Source: an uncultured Muribaculaceae bacterium
GTDB taxonomy: Bacteria; Bacteroidota; Bacteroidia; Bacteroidales; Muribaculaceae
Assembly: GCA_910586895.1 (NCBI GenBank)
Contig: CAJUIW010000002.1
Span: 8,860 to 72,859, forward strand
DNA: 64,000 nt
Direction: 5' to 3'
The translations under genes and the position numbers were made by a program. Of the stretch, positions 27,033-35,021 are shown in pieces (within the stretch, counting starts at the first letter, position 1; each line of letters starts with the position of its first letter). The notes below the pieces were generated by a model. It was not told the DNA's origin, searched no databases, and was given only the letters and a program-made list of their open reading frames with translations.

Positions 27033-27740
27033 TCAAAATGCTACGTCAAGCAGTTCGGCCAGATTTTTAATTATGGACGGGTGCATGACGCTGTCTTCAT
27101 CCTCAGTCCATCCTTTTCCTTTGAGCCATGCTGTGCGGCAGCCTATGGTTTCGGCCGGGATAATATCCTTTTTATAGCTGTCGCCTACCACGAGCACATT
27201 TTCAGGCTTCATGCCGAGAGCCTCCACCCCAAGGCGGAAAATCTGCGGGTCAGGTTTTCTGACGCCCACCACCGCACTCTCTATTATGGCCTTGAAGTAG
27301 CGCCGCAGGTCAAAGTCAGTGAGTACCGCCTCCACATTGCCGTAGAAGTTTGACACGAGCACCATAGGGTAGCGTTCGGAAAGTTGTTCGAGTACCGGAC
27401 GTGCCTCTTCTATGCAGCATCGCGCTCGGTCATAGCAGTAGTCGGCCACCGGGCCGGCGAATTTTGCAGCAGCTTCTTCCGGTATGATTCTCTGTTCAAC
27501 AAGCCGGCCAAACTCAATGCGCATCTTTATCACCAGAAGGTCATGGAAGTTATGGTGGGGAAGTATATGGCGTGTGCGGGCCAGCTCGCGCTCAGCGTAG
27601 ACGTATGCCTCGCGGAATTGCTCCTTGTCCACCGGCACGCCGCATGACTGATAGCCGTCCCATATTACTTCGCTCCAGTGCACGCCACGGCTGTCGATTG
27701 TGCCGCCGTAGTCAAATATGATACCGGTTATTTTCTCCAT
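27033..27740 (-). CDS. HAD-superfamily hydrolase with altered motif I
   Basis: The 235-residue protein has the HAD layout: motif I FDYGGTID (nucleophile D10), motif II VLVSN, a lysine in VGVRKPDPQIF and motif IV VLVVGDSYKKD. In motif I the residue two after the nucleophile is Gly12, where phosphatases carry the acid/base Asp. It therefore may be a weak or unusual phosphatase, or use another residue. A HAD enzyme could dephosphorylate inositol phosphate or a lipid intermediate in this operon, but this is inference. It is 39 bases after the upstream phosphotransferase gene and is the last gene of the pdxA-led operon. Confidence 0.85.
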   Translation of the reverse strand: MEKITGIIFDYGGTIDSRGVHWSEVIWDGYQSCGVPVDKEQFREAYVYAERELARTRHILPHHNFHDLLVIKMRIEFGRLVEQRIIPEEAAAKFAGPVADYCYDRARCCIEEARPVLEQLSERYPMVLVSNFYGNVEAVLTDFDLRRYFKAIIESAVVGVRKPDPQIFRLGVEALGMKPENVLVVGDSYKKDIIPAETIGCRTAWLKGKGWTEDEDSVMHPSIIKNLAELLDVAF

Positions 27741-27779
27741 GGTGATATGAATGTTTTTCGTGGTTGGTATATCTGTAGT

Positions 27780-28745
27780 TCAGAATTTTCCCTCCTTAAG
27801 CTCGGCGGTAAGGTCACGGCATAAACTTTCATGCCGGCTCACCATGTAGAGCAGCAGTATATTGAGCACTGTCAGCTCGAAGGCGAAGTAAAGCCATGGC
27901 ATCTGAAGGAACAGGGATGCAAACAGGGCTATGGTGCGCCAGTTGAAAGAGAGGATATTGGTATATTTCATCAGCGGCAGACTCTTGCGGCGGAACGCAT
28001 CGCGGAAGCTCTGCGGTATGTTGCCGTCAGGAAAACGGCGGCGCAGTTCGGCACGCAGTGTCTGCATGCTGCGTGAGAACACCTCCTGATTGGCTGTGTA
28101 GTTGGCGTATACTTTGAGAGTTATCTTGCGCCAGAAGTTGCCTCGCCATGGTATCTCACGGTTGCGTGCCCGCAGTTCGTCGCATGTGTCAAGCTCACTC
28201 CCCTCCTTGCCTTTGAGGAAGTAGAGATGAAACTGGCGGTAGTAATCGGCCATTGCAGCCTGCTTGGCATGGCATATACCGGTTATGACGGCCATGACCC
28301 ATATGGCCCATTTGTGGGCTTCGAAGAATTCGGAGGTATGCACTTCGCGCAGACATATGGCTACATAGATGGTGGCAAACCATATATCGCCGCTTAGTCC
28401 GTCAAGTATGCGGCCTATGCGGGAGTATTGGTGAGTCATGCGCGCAAGCTGTCCGTCGGCGCTGTCAAATGAATTGGCCCATATCAGGAGCAGCATGCCT
28501 GCTATATTGATAAGCATGTTGTCGAAATAGAATGCTACTCCGGCACCGATGCCCAGGAATATCGATGCTATGGTTATGGCATTGGGCGTCACGCCGAGTT
28601 TTTTGGCCAGACAGGCCCAGAACCAACCTATACGGCGGTAGAATATCAGGTCGATACCCTCTTCCGTATCAAGCGTTTTCAGCGACTGCTGGTAAGCATC
28701 CGAGGCTGATGTTGTATGGTTTATGTCGGGTTCTTCTTGTTTCAT
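27780..28745 (-). CDS. CDP-alcohol phosphotransferase with variant motif
   Basis: The 321-residue membrane protein belongs to the CDP-alcohol phosphatidyltransferase family. The motif reads D94, D97-G, A-R, then G111 and D115, but the fourth Asp position holds Gly119 and an Asp follows at 120. That shifts one metal ligand by one residue. A soluble C-terminal half, rich in Arg, makes it longer than typical 200-residue members. It would join a phospho-alcohol to a lipid or a second alcohol. The substrate is unknown; inositol is suggested by context. The ATG at 28745 overlaps the previous stop as TGATG. Confidence 0.85.
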   Translation of the reverse strand: MKQEEPDINHTTSASDAYQQSLKTLDTEEGIDLIFYRRIGWFWACLAKKLGVTPNAITIASIFLGIGAGVAFYFDNMLINIAGMLLLIWANSFDSADGQLARMTHQYSRIGRILDGLSGDIWFATIYVAICLREVHTSEFFEAHKWAIWVMAVITGICHAKQAAMADYYRQFHLYFLKGKEGSELDTCDELRARNREIPWRGNFWRKITLKVYANYTANQEVFSRSMQTLRAELRRRFPDGNIPQSFRDAFRRKSLPLMKYTNILSFNWRTIALFASLFLQMPWLYFAFELTVLNILLLYMVSRHESLCRDLTAELKEGKF

Positions 28746-29599
28746 CAATGGTACATTTCACGGAGTGCGTATGTTCGTTCGCGCAGGAATTGACCCAGCT
28801 CTTCGGGAGATGCGCTGTGTGCGGCCTGCTCCTCTACGGATATGGGCTGCCCAACGCTGACGTGTATCTCTTTGCCCACTTTGCGCCACACCTCGGCGGG
28901 CAGGCGCAGTGAACGTCCCGGCCAGAAGGCATGTCCGAGGAAGTTGAACCACCAGCTGTTGCTGCCATGGAAGAATATCGGTATCACAGGTACCTTGGCA
29001 CGCTGTATTATCTGCAGGATGGTAGGCTGCCATTCGCGGTCAACGAGGCGGCCGCGCCAGTTTGTCTTGCTCATGGCTCCGGCGGGGAAAAATCCTACAG
29101 GCTCGCCGTTCTTGAGCATACGGATGGCCTGACGGATGCCGTTGACCGATACCTGACGCTTCTTCGGGTCCTGACTTGACCATGCATCCACAGCTATGAA
29201 GTTGGGGCGCATGGCGGTAATCTGGTTCAGAATCATATTGACCATCACGCGGAATTCCGGCCGGCGTGAGGCTATCAGGTGTATCAGTGTTATGCCGTCC
29301 AAAGCGCCGAACGGATGATTGCTGACGGTGATGAAAGCACCTTCAGGCAGGTGGTCGAGCACATCCTGTCCGTCAATGCGGAGCTTGATATGGAATTCCT
29401 CGAAGAGAAGGCGGCGCACGAATTCCGGTCCGGGAGTGTCGCAGCATTTGGCATGAACAGCGTTGACTTTGTCAACGGAGAGGAAATGCAGAAGCCAGTT
29501 GACGAGCTTTTCGTGGCCGTCAAGTTTCGGGACCATCCGGCGTATATCATCATAGTTGAGTACGTCGGGGCGTATTTCGTTGTTTTGATCTTCAGCCAT
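28745..29599 (-). CDS. Lysophospholipid acyltransferase-family protein (PlsC-like)
   Basis: The 284-residue protein has the acyltransferase motif SNHPFGALDG (the NHxxxxD form) near residue 93. Later blocks are FIAVDAW, VGFFPAGAMSK (acceptor/phosphate binding) and VPVIPIFFHG. Such enzymes acylate lysolipids or other amphiphiles at the membrane. The usual role is phosphatidic acid synthesis, but this subfamily also resembles acyltransferases for unusual lipids. It overlaps the Aur1-like gene by 8 bases, so it probably modifies a lipid of this operon. Confidence 0.87.
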   Translation of the reverse strand: MAEDQNNEIRPDVLNYDDIRRMVPKLDGHEKLVNWLLHFLSVDKVNAVHAKCCDTPGPEFVRRLLFEEFHIKLRIDGQDVLDHLPEGAFITVSNHPFGALDGITLIHLIASRRPEFRVMVNMILNQITAMRPNFIAVDAWSSQDPKKRQVSVNGIRQAIRMLKNGEPVGFFPAGAMSKTNWRGRLVDREWQPTILQIIQRAKVPVIPIFFHGSNSWWFNFLGHAFWPGRSLRLPAEVWRKVGKEIHVSVGQPISVEEQAAHSASPEELGQFLRERTYALREMYH

Positions 29600-30542
29600 T
29601 TATATAATCGGTATATTTGTTTACGAATCGGTTGAATCCGGGTATCCGCATAAGCAGGTACTCAAATAAGGCATACCCTGTCAGGGCACATGCTATGCCG
29701 AGGAGCACATCTATTATATAGTGGTGCGATGTGTATACGGCAGTCAGCCATATACCCACGGTGATCACTGCAAGGGCTGTGATCCATGCGGCTCCGGTTC
29801 GGTAGCGCACGGCATAGAGCAGTGCTACAAGGGTGTAGGCCGAGTGGAGCGAGGGCACGGCGGCGAATATGTTGGAATTGCGGGCGTACAGGCCGTCAAA
29901 TACGTTCCAGCCTGTGATCTGCCCGAATGCAGCCAGGCCTGCCACCTCACCTTTGGTGCCGGGAATGGCCTCGAATCCATGTCCGGCCACATACCATGGT
30001 GGTGCCGCCGGATGAATATAGTAGCCGGCAAATCCTATCAGATTGACCAGCAGGAATACTATAGCGAAATGCAGATATTCATTCCGCCTGCCCTTGAAAT
30101 AGAGCCAGAGCCCGAATAATATCGGCACCGGAACCCAGCATAGGTAGAACACTCCGGCCAAGAAATCGGCTGCGGCAAAGGTATGGTGGGCAAAGAACTC
30201 GTTAGGTGTCAGCAGCCCCCACTGCTCCGTGTTGATTCCGAACAGGGCTTTCTCGGTATTGTAGAGACCTATGGTGTCAACCGGATTGACCGTATAGTTG
30301 GGGCACAGGTTCATCCAGTCATATGATATGCCGAAAAGAAAGAATGGTACCAGAGCCACGGTAAGCCTACGGGTGACGCCCGAGGAGAAGAAGAGGGCCA
30401 GGATAAGCAGTGCCATGAACGTATGTTCAGGGCGGAAGCCTATGAACAGGGCTGTGACAACAAGCCATACCGCTAATGCACCAACGCAGAGCAGGCTCTC
30501 ACGCAGTGTGGCCCGGGTGGGTTGATGTTCTGTCATGTTCAT
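29592..30542 (-). CDS. PAP2-superfamily membrane protein, inositol phosphoceramide synthase (Aur1)-like
   Basis: The 316-residue protein has about six or seven helices and the Aur1-type PAP2 motifs: HPAAPPWY, PSLHSAYT and YTSHHYIIDVLLG, whose His and Asp residues form the active site. Aur1-type enzymes move phosphoinositol from phosphatidylinositol to ceramide, producing inositol phosphoceramide and diacylglycerol. Its position between phosphotransferases and inositol synthase supports that role. A plain lipid phosphatase is the alternative. The start ATG at 30542 overlaps the upstream stop as ATGA; a second ATG lies 6 bases inside. Confidence 0.86.
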   Translation of the reverse strand: MNMTEHQPTRATLRESLLCVGALAVWLVVTALFIGFRPEHTFMALLILALFFSSGVTRRLTVALVPFFLFGISYDWMNLCPNYTVNPVDTIGLYNTEKALFGINTEQWGLLTPNEFFAHHTFAAADFLAGVFYLCWVPVPILFGLWLYFKGRRNEYLHFAIVFLLVNLIGFAGYYIHPAAPPWYVAGHGFEAIPGTKGEVAGLAAFGQITGWNVFDGLYARNSNIFAAVPSLHSAYTLVALLYAVRYRTGAAWITALAVITVGIWLTAVYTSHHYIIDVLLGIACALTGYALFEYLLMRIPGFNRFVNKYTDYING

Positions 30543-31231
30543 TTATTGCTGGCCTTGAGTATGCGTTTGCTGTAGTTTACGCGGGCAAATGCGGTGATGT
30601 TGGCGAACACGGCTATGAATCCCATGGCCACCATCAGTATCATGGCCGGGTCAAACTCCGCTCCGCACTGGCCTGTGATACCGGTGGCAAGAGTGGCTAT
30701 CGAGGTGATCACCACACGCTCCGGACGCTGCAGGAACCCGATTTTGCACTCTATGCCGAGACCTTCGGCACGGGCGCGCACATAGCTTACCATGATGCTG
30801 CCCACCAGCGCCAGGAATGTGACCAAGGCGCCAATGATGTGATCTGTCTGTATCAGGTAATATGATATGGCTCCGAGTGTGGCGAGCTCGCAGTAGCGGT
30901 CGAGCACGGAATCGTACATAGCTCCGAAAGTAGAGGCCATGTTGCCGAGGCGTGCCACCTGTCCGTCAAGCATGTCAAACAGAGAAAAGCCTATTATAAG
31001 CGCTCCACCCCATGTGAGCAGGCTCCAGTCAATGGTGCCGCTTATGCTGGCGTCGTAGCCGGCCCAGATAATTATTGCGGCGGCAGCCAGATTGCCTAAC
31101 AGTCCTATGGTGGTGACTATGTTAGGGGTTATCTTCATTTTTATCAGAAGCCGTACAAAGGGATTGATCACGCAGTAGATGCCCTGCTGGAGGGAACCGC
31201 GGGTCTGAACAGCCGATTCTTTAATTTTCAT
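30539..31231 (-). CDS. CDP-alcohol phosphotransferase, probable phosphatidylinositol phosphate synthase
   Basis: The 230-residue membrane protein has the complete family motif with D86, D89, D107 and D111. Near residue 165 it has SYVRARAEGLG and QRPERVV. These match the RxRAE and RPER elements I associate with actinobacterial and archaeal inositol-phosphate transferases. It would join inositol phosphate to CDP-diacylglycerol to give phosphatidylinositol phosphate. The ATG at 31231 follows GtrA's coding end by overlap (stop of GtrA at 31221). A longer frame to 31345 lies inside GtrA and is unlikely. Confidence 0.88.
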   Translation of the reverse strand: MKIKESAVQTRGSLQQGIYCVINPFVRLLIKMKITPNIVTTIGLLGNLAAAAIIIWAGYDASISGTIDWSLLTWGGALIIGFSLFDMLDGQVARLGNMASTFGAMYDSVLDRYCELATLGAISYYLIQTDHIIGALVTFLALVGSIMVSYVRARAEGLGIECKIGFLQRPERVVITSIATLATGITGQCGAEFDPAMILMVAMGFIAVFANITAFARVNYSKRILKASNK

Positions 31232-31754
31232 CTCTCTTATGTTTGTAAGTGAAAAGATTAACAAAGTTGATTGCCACCTTGTCAAAGCGGGTGACGCTGT
31301 ACACAAAGTAGCGCTGGAGCACGAAGTTCCAGAACCATGATACAAGCAGTGACACTATCAGACGGGCGGCGGCAAAGTAGCCGTCAGGACGGAAGCCTAT
31401 TGTCTCGAGCCAGTGCCAGTTGTTGAGGATATGGTATAGCGCCTGTGTGCCGAACGAGTTGAGCAGAAGGCTTCCTACCCATACCATGGCATATTTTACC
31501 GCCACGGCTTTCCAGGGGCAGTCCTTGGCATGGAATGTGAAGCGGTAGTTGATGATGCAGTTTATCACTCCGCCGAGCAGTGCTCCTATGGCTGTGGATA
31601 GCCATGGTGTGAGGCCCACCCATGCGAAGAGTGCGAATGCAGTAAAGAGGTCTGCCCACGATGCTGTCTGCGAGGATACGGCTGAGCGGAGAAACGAATA
31701 GATAAGTTTATCGCTCTTGATAATATCGGTTCCTACTTTCTTTATTTTATCCAT
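31221..31754 (-). CDS. GtrA-family membrane protein
   Basis: The 177-residue protein has four membrane helices and the GtrA pattern (NCIINYRFTFHAKD near the second helix and WFWNFVLQRYFVY near the fourth). GtrA proteins are thought to help move lipid-linked sugars across the membrane. In this operon it may assist flipping of an inositol or glycosyl lipid, which is inference. The ATG at 31754 lies one base after the PgpA stop. Confidence 0.87.
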   Translation of the reverse strand: MDKIKKVGTDIIKSDKLIYSFLRSAVSSQTASWADLFTAFALFAWVGLTPWLSTAIGALLGGVINCIINYRFTFHAKDCPWKAVAVKYAMVWVGSLLLNSFGTQALYHILNNWHWLETIGFRPDGYFAAARLIVSLLVSWFWNFVLQRYFVYSVTRFDKVAINFVNLFTYKHKRDEN

Positions 31755-31755
31755 A

Positions 31756-32274
31756 TCACAGGCAGAAATAGTTGACAATAAGCAGTATCACCACGGAGTA
31801 GATGCCGGCCAATATGTCATCGGCCATCATTCCGTAGCCTCCGGGGAAGCGCTCCATGCTGCGGATGCCAAACGGTTTGTATATATCGAAGAATCTGAAC
31901 AGCACGAGCGACAGCAGAATCTCCCACCATGGAGTGACGGCAATGCCTGACAGCGGCAGGAGCGATATCCACTGCCCTACCGTTTCGTCGGCGCACGCTA
32001 TCACCGGATCCTTGCCCCAGTATTTTTCCGACTCTGAGCTTGCCCAGGTTCCGGCCACGGTGTAGACGGCGGCTGCGGTAAGCGTCACCCAGAATATCAG
32101 CGGCTGGCTTGCCCAGAAATAGAGCGGAAGCCACAGCAGTATGGCAAGCAGAGCTCCCCATGTGCCGGGTGCCACCGGAAGATACCCCACACCGAACGAT
32201 GTGGCCAGCAGTCGTGGCAGCAGCGGGAACGGCTTGTCAGTTATAGGGACCGGACGTCGCGACTTGATTTTCAT
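31756..32274 (-). CDS. PgpA-family phosphatase, candidate phosphatidylinositol phosphate phosphatase
   Basis: The 172-residue membrane protein has PgpA motifs: APGTWGALLA, DPVIACADETVGQWI and FRFFDIYKP, with MMADDILAG near the end. PgpA removes phosphate from phosphatidylglycerol phosphate. In Bacteroides inositol-lipid loci a PgpA-like enzyme converts phosphatidylinositol phosphate to phosphatidylinositol. The position next to the inositol-type phosphotransferase favours the second role. The start overlaps the upstream stop as TAATG. Confidence 0.9.
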   Translation of the reverse strand: MKIKSRRPVPITDKPFPLLPRLLATSFGVGYLPVAPGTWGALLAILLWLPLYFWASQPLIFWVTLTAAAVYTVAGTWASSESEKYWGKDPVIACADETVGQWISLLPLSGIAVTPWWEILLSLVLFRFFDIYKPFGIRSMERFPGGYGMMADDILAGIYSVVILLIVNYFCL

Positions 32275-33146
32275 TACTTCTTCTCGTTATGTTCCTTTAT
32301 CAGGGTCATTATGCGCTTGGCTATGTGCGGGGCTGCCTCTACACGGCAAGGTGCGAAGCTGGGCCAGTCATTGAAGTCAATGATCTGTATCTCGCCTGTT
32401 TCCGATACGATACAGTCGCCTCCGTAGATTATGATATCCACTTCATCGGCGGCTTTCTGGCACATCTTCTTCAGGCTGTCAAGGTCAAAATGAAAGCCTG
32501 TGGAGTGACCGTTTATGCGCTCCATGCCGTATTTTGACTGTCCGTTGTCAAAGGGGTAGAACCAGTAGAAAAACTGTGTTCCGCGCACACCGTAGAATTT
32601 GATCAGGTCGCCCGGCAGATGGCGGTTAATTACGGCTCGCTTTATCCCGCGCATGAAATACTCCTGAAGCACCTCCTGAGCTTCTTCGGGGTGGCGGGCA
32701 TAGCTCACATCCTCCTTGTGCATGGCGTGGCTGTCGCCGCGCTTTATCCAGCAGTTGGTGAAGCGTGCGTTGATCAGTTTGTCGCGCACTACCTCGTCAG
32801 TGTTTACCACGAGGCTTTCCGGATAGGGTATGCCTGAACCTACAAGTATGCGTGTCATGCGTTCGCGGGTGCAGTTCTCTATGCCGTAGCCTGAGTTGAT
32901 TACCAGGGCGCCGGCATCCTCCAGTTGCTGGAGCTTGTCGATAGAGCCCTGCTCACGGCACATGTTGACTATGATATTCTCCTGTACTTTTCCGGCCATC
33001 AGCTGCTCTTCACTGTAGACAGTCACCTGAGCTCCGCGTTTGCGCAGCTGCTCGGCCACTAAATTGAAAATGGCGGCGTCGTTGCCGATATGGTTAGGTG
33101 AATATGCGCCGGCACGCATTACGCCGGCTATGTTTATCTCAGCCAT
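32274..33146 (-). CDS. ATP-grasp-fold protein
   Basis: The 290-residue protein resembles RimK/ATP-grasp enzymes. An N-terminal pre-ATP domain is followed by the ATP-binding lysine region (CWIKRGDSHAM), a basic block (KRAVINRHLPGDLIKFY) and the metal-binding DFND at about residues 257-260. ATP-grasp enzymes ligate carboxylates to amines or, as in inositol-trisphosphate 5/6-kinases, phosphorylate inositol phosphates. In this operon a kinase acting on inositol phosphate or a ligase adding an amino acid to a lipid head group are both possible. I do not recognise a precise family. Confidence 0.8.
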   Translation of the reverse strand: MAEINIAGVMRAGAYSPNHIGNDAAIFNLVAEQLRKRGAQVTVYSEEQLMAGKVQENIIVNMCREQGSIDKLQQLEDAGALVINSGYGIENCTRERMTRILVGSGIPYPESLVVNTDEVVRDKLINARFTNCWIKRGDSHAMHKEDVSYARHPEEAQEVLQEYFMRGIKRAVINRHLPGDLIKFYGVRGTQFFYWFYPFDNGQSKYGMERINGHSTGFHFDLDSLKKMCQKAADEVDIIIYGGDCIVSETGEIQIIDFNDWPSFAPCRVEAAPHIAKRIMTLIKEHNEKK

Positions 33147-33858
33147 TTGATTCGTTGGTTAAAAGCCTGTTGGCTGTTTCTATATCATGTTGGTGATCCA
33201 CATCGATGATTTTGCCCATGGGCCATGCGCGCAGGTTGAGTCCGCATGCCACAAGACGGCGCTGGAAATTGCGCATGCGGCTTATCCCCTCTTCCATGCA
33301 GCGGTCAAGCACTTCCGTGGCCTTTGGCGACAGTGCGTATATGCCGCCTGAAATGTACTTGGTCGACGCGTCGGGTGCATCAAGGAATGCGGTTATGCGG
33401 TCATTTGCATCAGTGTCCACATACAGGGGCTTTTCATCGTCAATGAATGTGGTTACGGCCATATATCCGTCGGAAGTGGTATCGGCCTCGAATGCAGCTA
33501 TGAATTCCCTGAAGCGGGCGGGGTGGAAAATGGTGTCGACTGTGGTGAGGCAGAAGCGCTCCCCTTTCGGCAGGATGCGGGTAAGCTCATGGAAGCTGTG
33601 CATGGAGCTTGGGGTTGACTTCACGCAGAGGCGCAGCTCCACAGGGAGTGTGGGGGCAAGCTCTTCGAGGTATCTTCTCACTTCGGTCATCTGCTCGTTG
33701 ACAATGACGCTTATGGTCGTGGCATTGCAGCTGATGAATATATCTATCAGCCGCTTTATCATAGGCTTGCCGTCGATTTCCACAAGCGGTTTCGGCAGAC
33801 TCACACCCTCCTGCTGCAGCCGGGAGCCTTCACCGGCAGCTATAATGCCGTAGTTCAT
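33139..33858 (-). CDS. Sugar-phosphate-type nucleotidyltransferase
   Basis: The 239-residue protein has the nucleotidyltransferase start (IIAAGEGSRL, then LPKPLVEIDGKPM) and the central metal motif TTVDTIF. It lacks C-terminal left-handed helix repeats. Such enzymes activate sugar phosphates or alcohol phosphates with CTP or another NTP. It resembles, in layout, inositol-phosphate cytidylyltransferases that supply CDP-inositol, and the neighbouring CDP-alcohol phosphotransferases make this attractive. The substrate is not proven by sequence. The start overlaps the pdxA stop as ATGA, and its stop lies 8 bases inside the ATP-grasp gene. Confidence 0.82.
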   Translation of the reverse strand: MNYGIIAAGEGSRLQQEGVSLPKPLVEIDGKPMIKRLIDIFISCNATTISVIVNEQMTEVRRYLEELAPTLPVELRLCVKSTPSSMHSFHELTRILPKGERFCLTTVDTIFHPARFREFIAAFEADTTSDGYMAVTTFIDDEKPLYVDTDANDRITAFLDAPDASTKYISGGIYALSPKATEVLDRCMEEGISRMRNFQRRLVACGLNLRAWPMGKIIDVDHQHDIETANRLLTNESNG

Positions 33859-34964
33859 TGGTCGGAATCGGTTTCGTTGAGGTTAAGCACCACATTGTCA
33901 TTCTTGCTCTTTTCGTAATACTGCTTGCGGAGCGGATTGCGATGGGCCGAGCGGTGGCGGCGGCGGTTGCGCAGAATGTCGATTGCTGAATATATGGCCT
34001 GACGCATTGATTCGGCATCGGCTACTCCTTTTCCGGCTATGTCAAATGCAGTGCCGTGGTCAGGCGAGGTGCGCACGTAGTCAAGTCCGGCAGTGAAGTT
34101 GACCCCTTCGTTCATGGCAAGGGCCTTGAAAGGGGCAAGCCCCTGGTCGTGGTACATGGCCAGAACGCCGTCAAACTTGTTGAACAGCCCGTTGCCGAAG
34201 AATCCGTCGGCCGCATACGGACCGAAACAGTTGATTTTCTTCTCACGTGCTTTCTCTATTGCCGGTGTTATGATTTCTTTCTCTTCGCTGCCGAGCAGTC
34301 CCTCCTCACCGGCATGCGGATTGAGTGCCAGAACGGCTATACGGGGGTGCGGAAGAGCAAAGTCCTTTTCCAGCGACTCGGCAAGGCTCTCAATCTTGGC
34401 AAGAATTCCATCGGTAGTGAGCATCGACGGTACACGTGCTATGGGTACATGCGTTGTGGCGAGGGCCACGCGCATATTGTCGGAGCATAGTATCATCAGC
34501 GCATGATCATTGCCGTTGTCGGAGAGAGATGCCTCGAGGTACTCGGTGTGGCCGGGGAAAGTGAAACGGTCGCTCTGTATGGTGTGCTTGTCAATCGGGG
34601 CTGTCACCAGCAGGTCGATATTACCTTGGCGCAGGTCGGCCACGGCACGTTCAAGAGCGCAGAAAGCAGCTTCGCCGGCGGCACGTGATGCCACCCCGGG
34701 CTCCACTTTCACATCCTCGCCCACTACGTTGATTATGTTGTATTCACCTATGCGCGCGTCAGCACCCGAGTTGACCTGGTTGAGGGGGAACTGTGCTATG
34801 CCGAGGTTCTTGCGGTAAAAAGCCGCTATTTTTGCCGAGCCGTAGATTATTGGGGTGCACAGCTCAAGTATGCGGTTGTCTTCTAATGCTTTAAGGATTA
34901 CTTCGTAGCCTATTCCGTTGATATCGCCCTGAGTTATCCCTACTTTTATGCGGTTGTCTGCCAT
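33855..34964 (-). CDS. pdxA: 4-Hydroxythreonine-4-phosphate dehydrogenase
   Basis: The enzyme makes a precursor of pyridoxal phosphate that PdxJ uses; pdxJ is at 42310. The 369-residue protein has the PdxA motifs GDINGIGYE, HTEYL, MYHDQGLAPFKAL and VRTSPDHGTAFDIAGKG. A charged tail of about 45 residues (RRRHRSAHRN and beyond) follows the normal end. It is the first gene of the inositol-lipid operon and is translationally coupled to the nucleotidyltransferase, an unusual partnership. A hairpin lies 18 bases before its start. Confidence 0.95.
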   Translation of the reverse strand: MADNRIKVGITQGDINGIGYEVILKALEDNRILELCTPIIYGSAKIAAFYRKNLGIAQFPLNQVNSGADARIGEYNIINVVGEDVKVEPGVASRAAGEAAFCALERAVADLRQGNIDLLVTAPIDKHTIQSDRFTFPGHTEYLEASLSDNGNDHALMILCSDNMRVALATTHVPIARVPSMLTTDGILAKIESLAESLEKDFALPHPRIAVLALNPHAGEEGLLGSEEKEIITPAIEKAREKKINCFGPYAADGFFGNGLFNKFDGVLAMYHDQGLAPFKALAMNEGVNFTAGLDYVRTSPDHGTAFDIAGKGVADAESMRQAIYSAIDILRNRRRHRSAHRNPLRKQYYEKSKNDNVVLNLNETDSDQ

Positions 34965-34982
34965 TTGTTATATGATGAAAGT

Positions 34983-35013
34983 ACACATTAAGCCTAATGT
35001 GTGCGCTAAATTA
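34983..35013 (-). promoter_or_regulatory. Hairpin and degenerate -7 box upstream of pdxA
   Basis: ACACATTA (34983-34990) and TAATGTGT (34995-35002) form a perfect 8-base inverted repeat with a 4-base spacer. A near-consensus -7 box, TAATTTAG on the minus strand, lies at 35006-35013. The hairpin would fall at the very start of the mRNA or act as an operator. Confidence 0.4.
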
Positions 35014-35021
35014 CATATTTT

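Noticed and set aside
30539..31345. Longer version of the canonical CDP-alcohol phosphotransferase starting at 31345.
   Set aside because: The extra 38 residues lie inside the GtrA gene and are not family-like; the ATG at 31231 gives a normal N-terminus.
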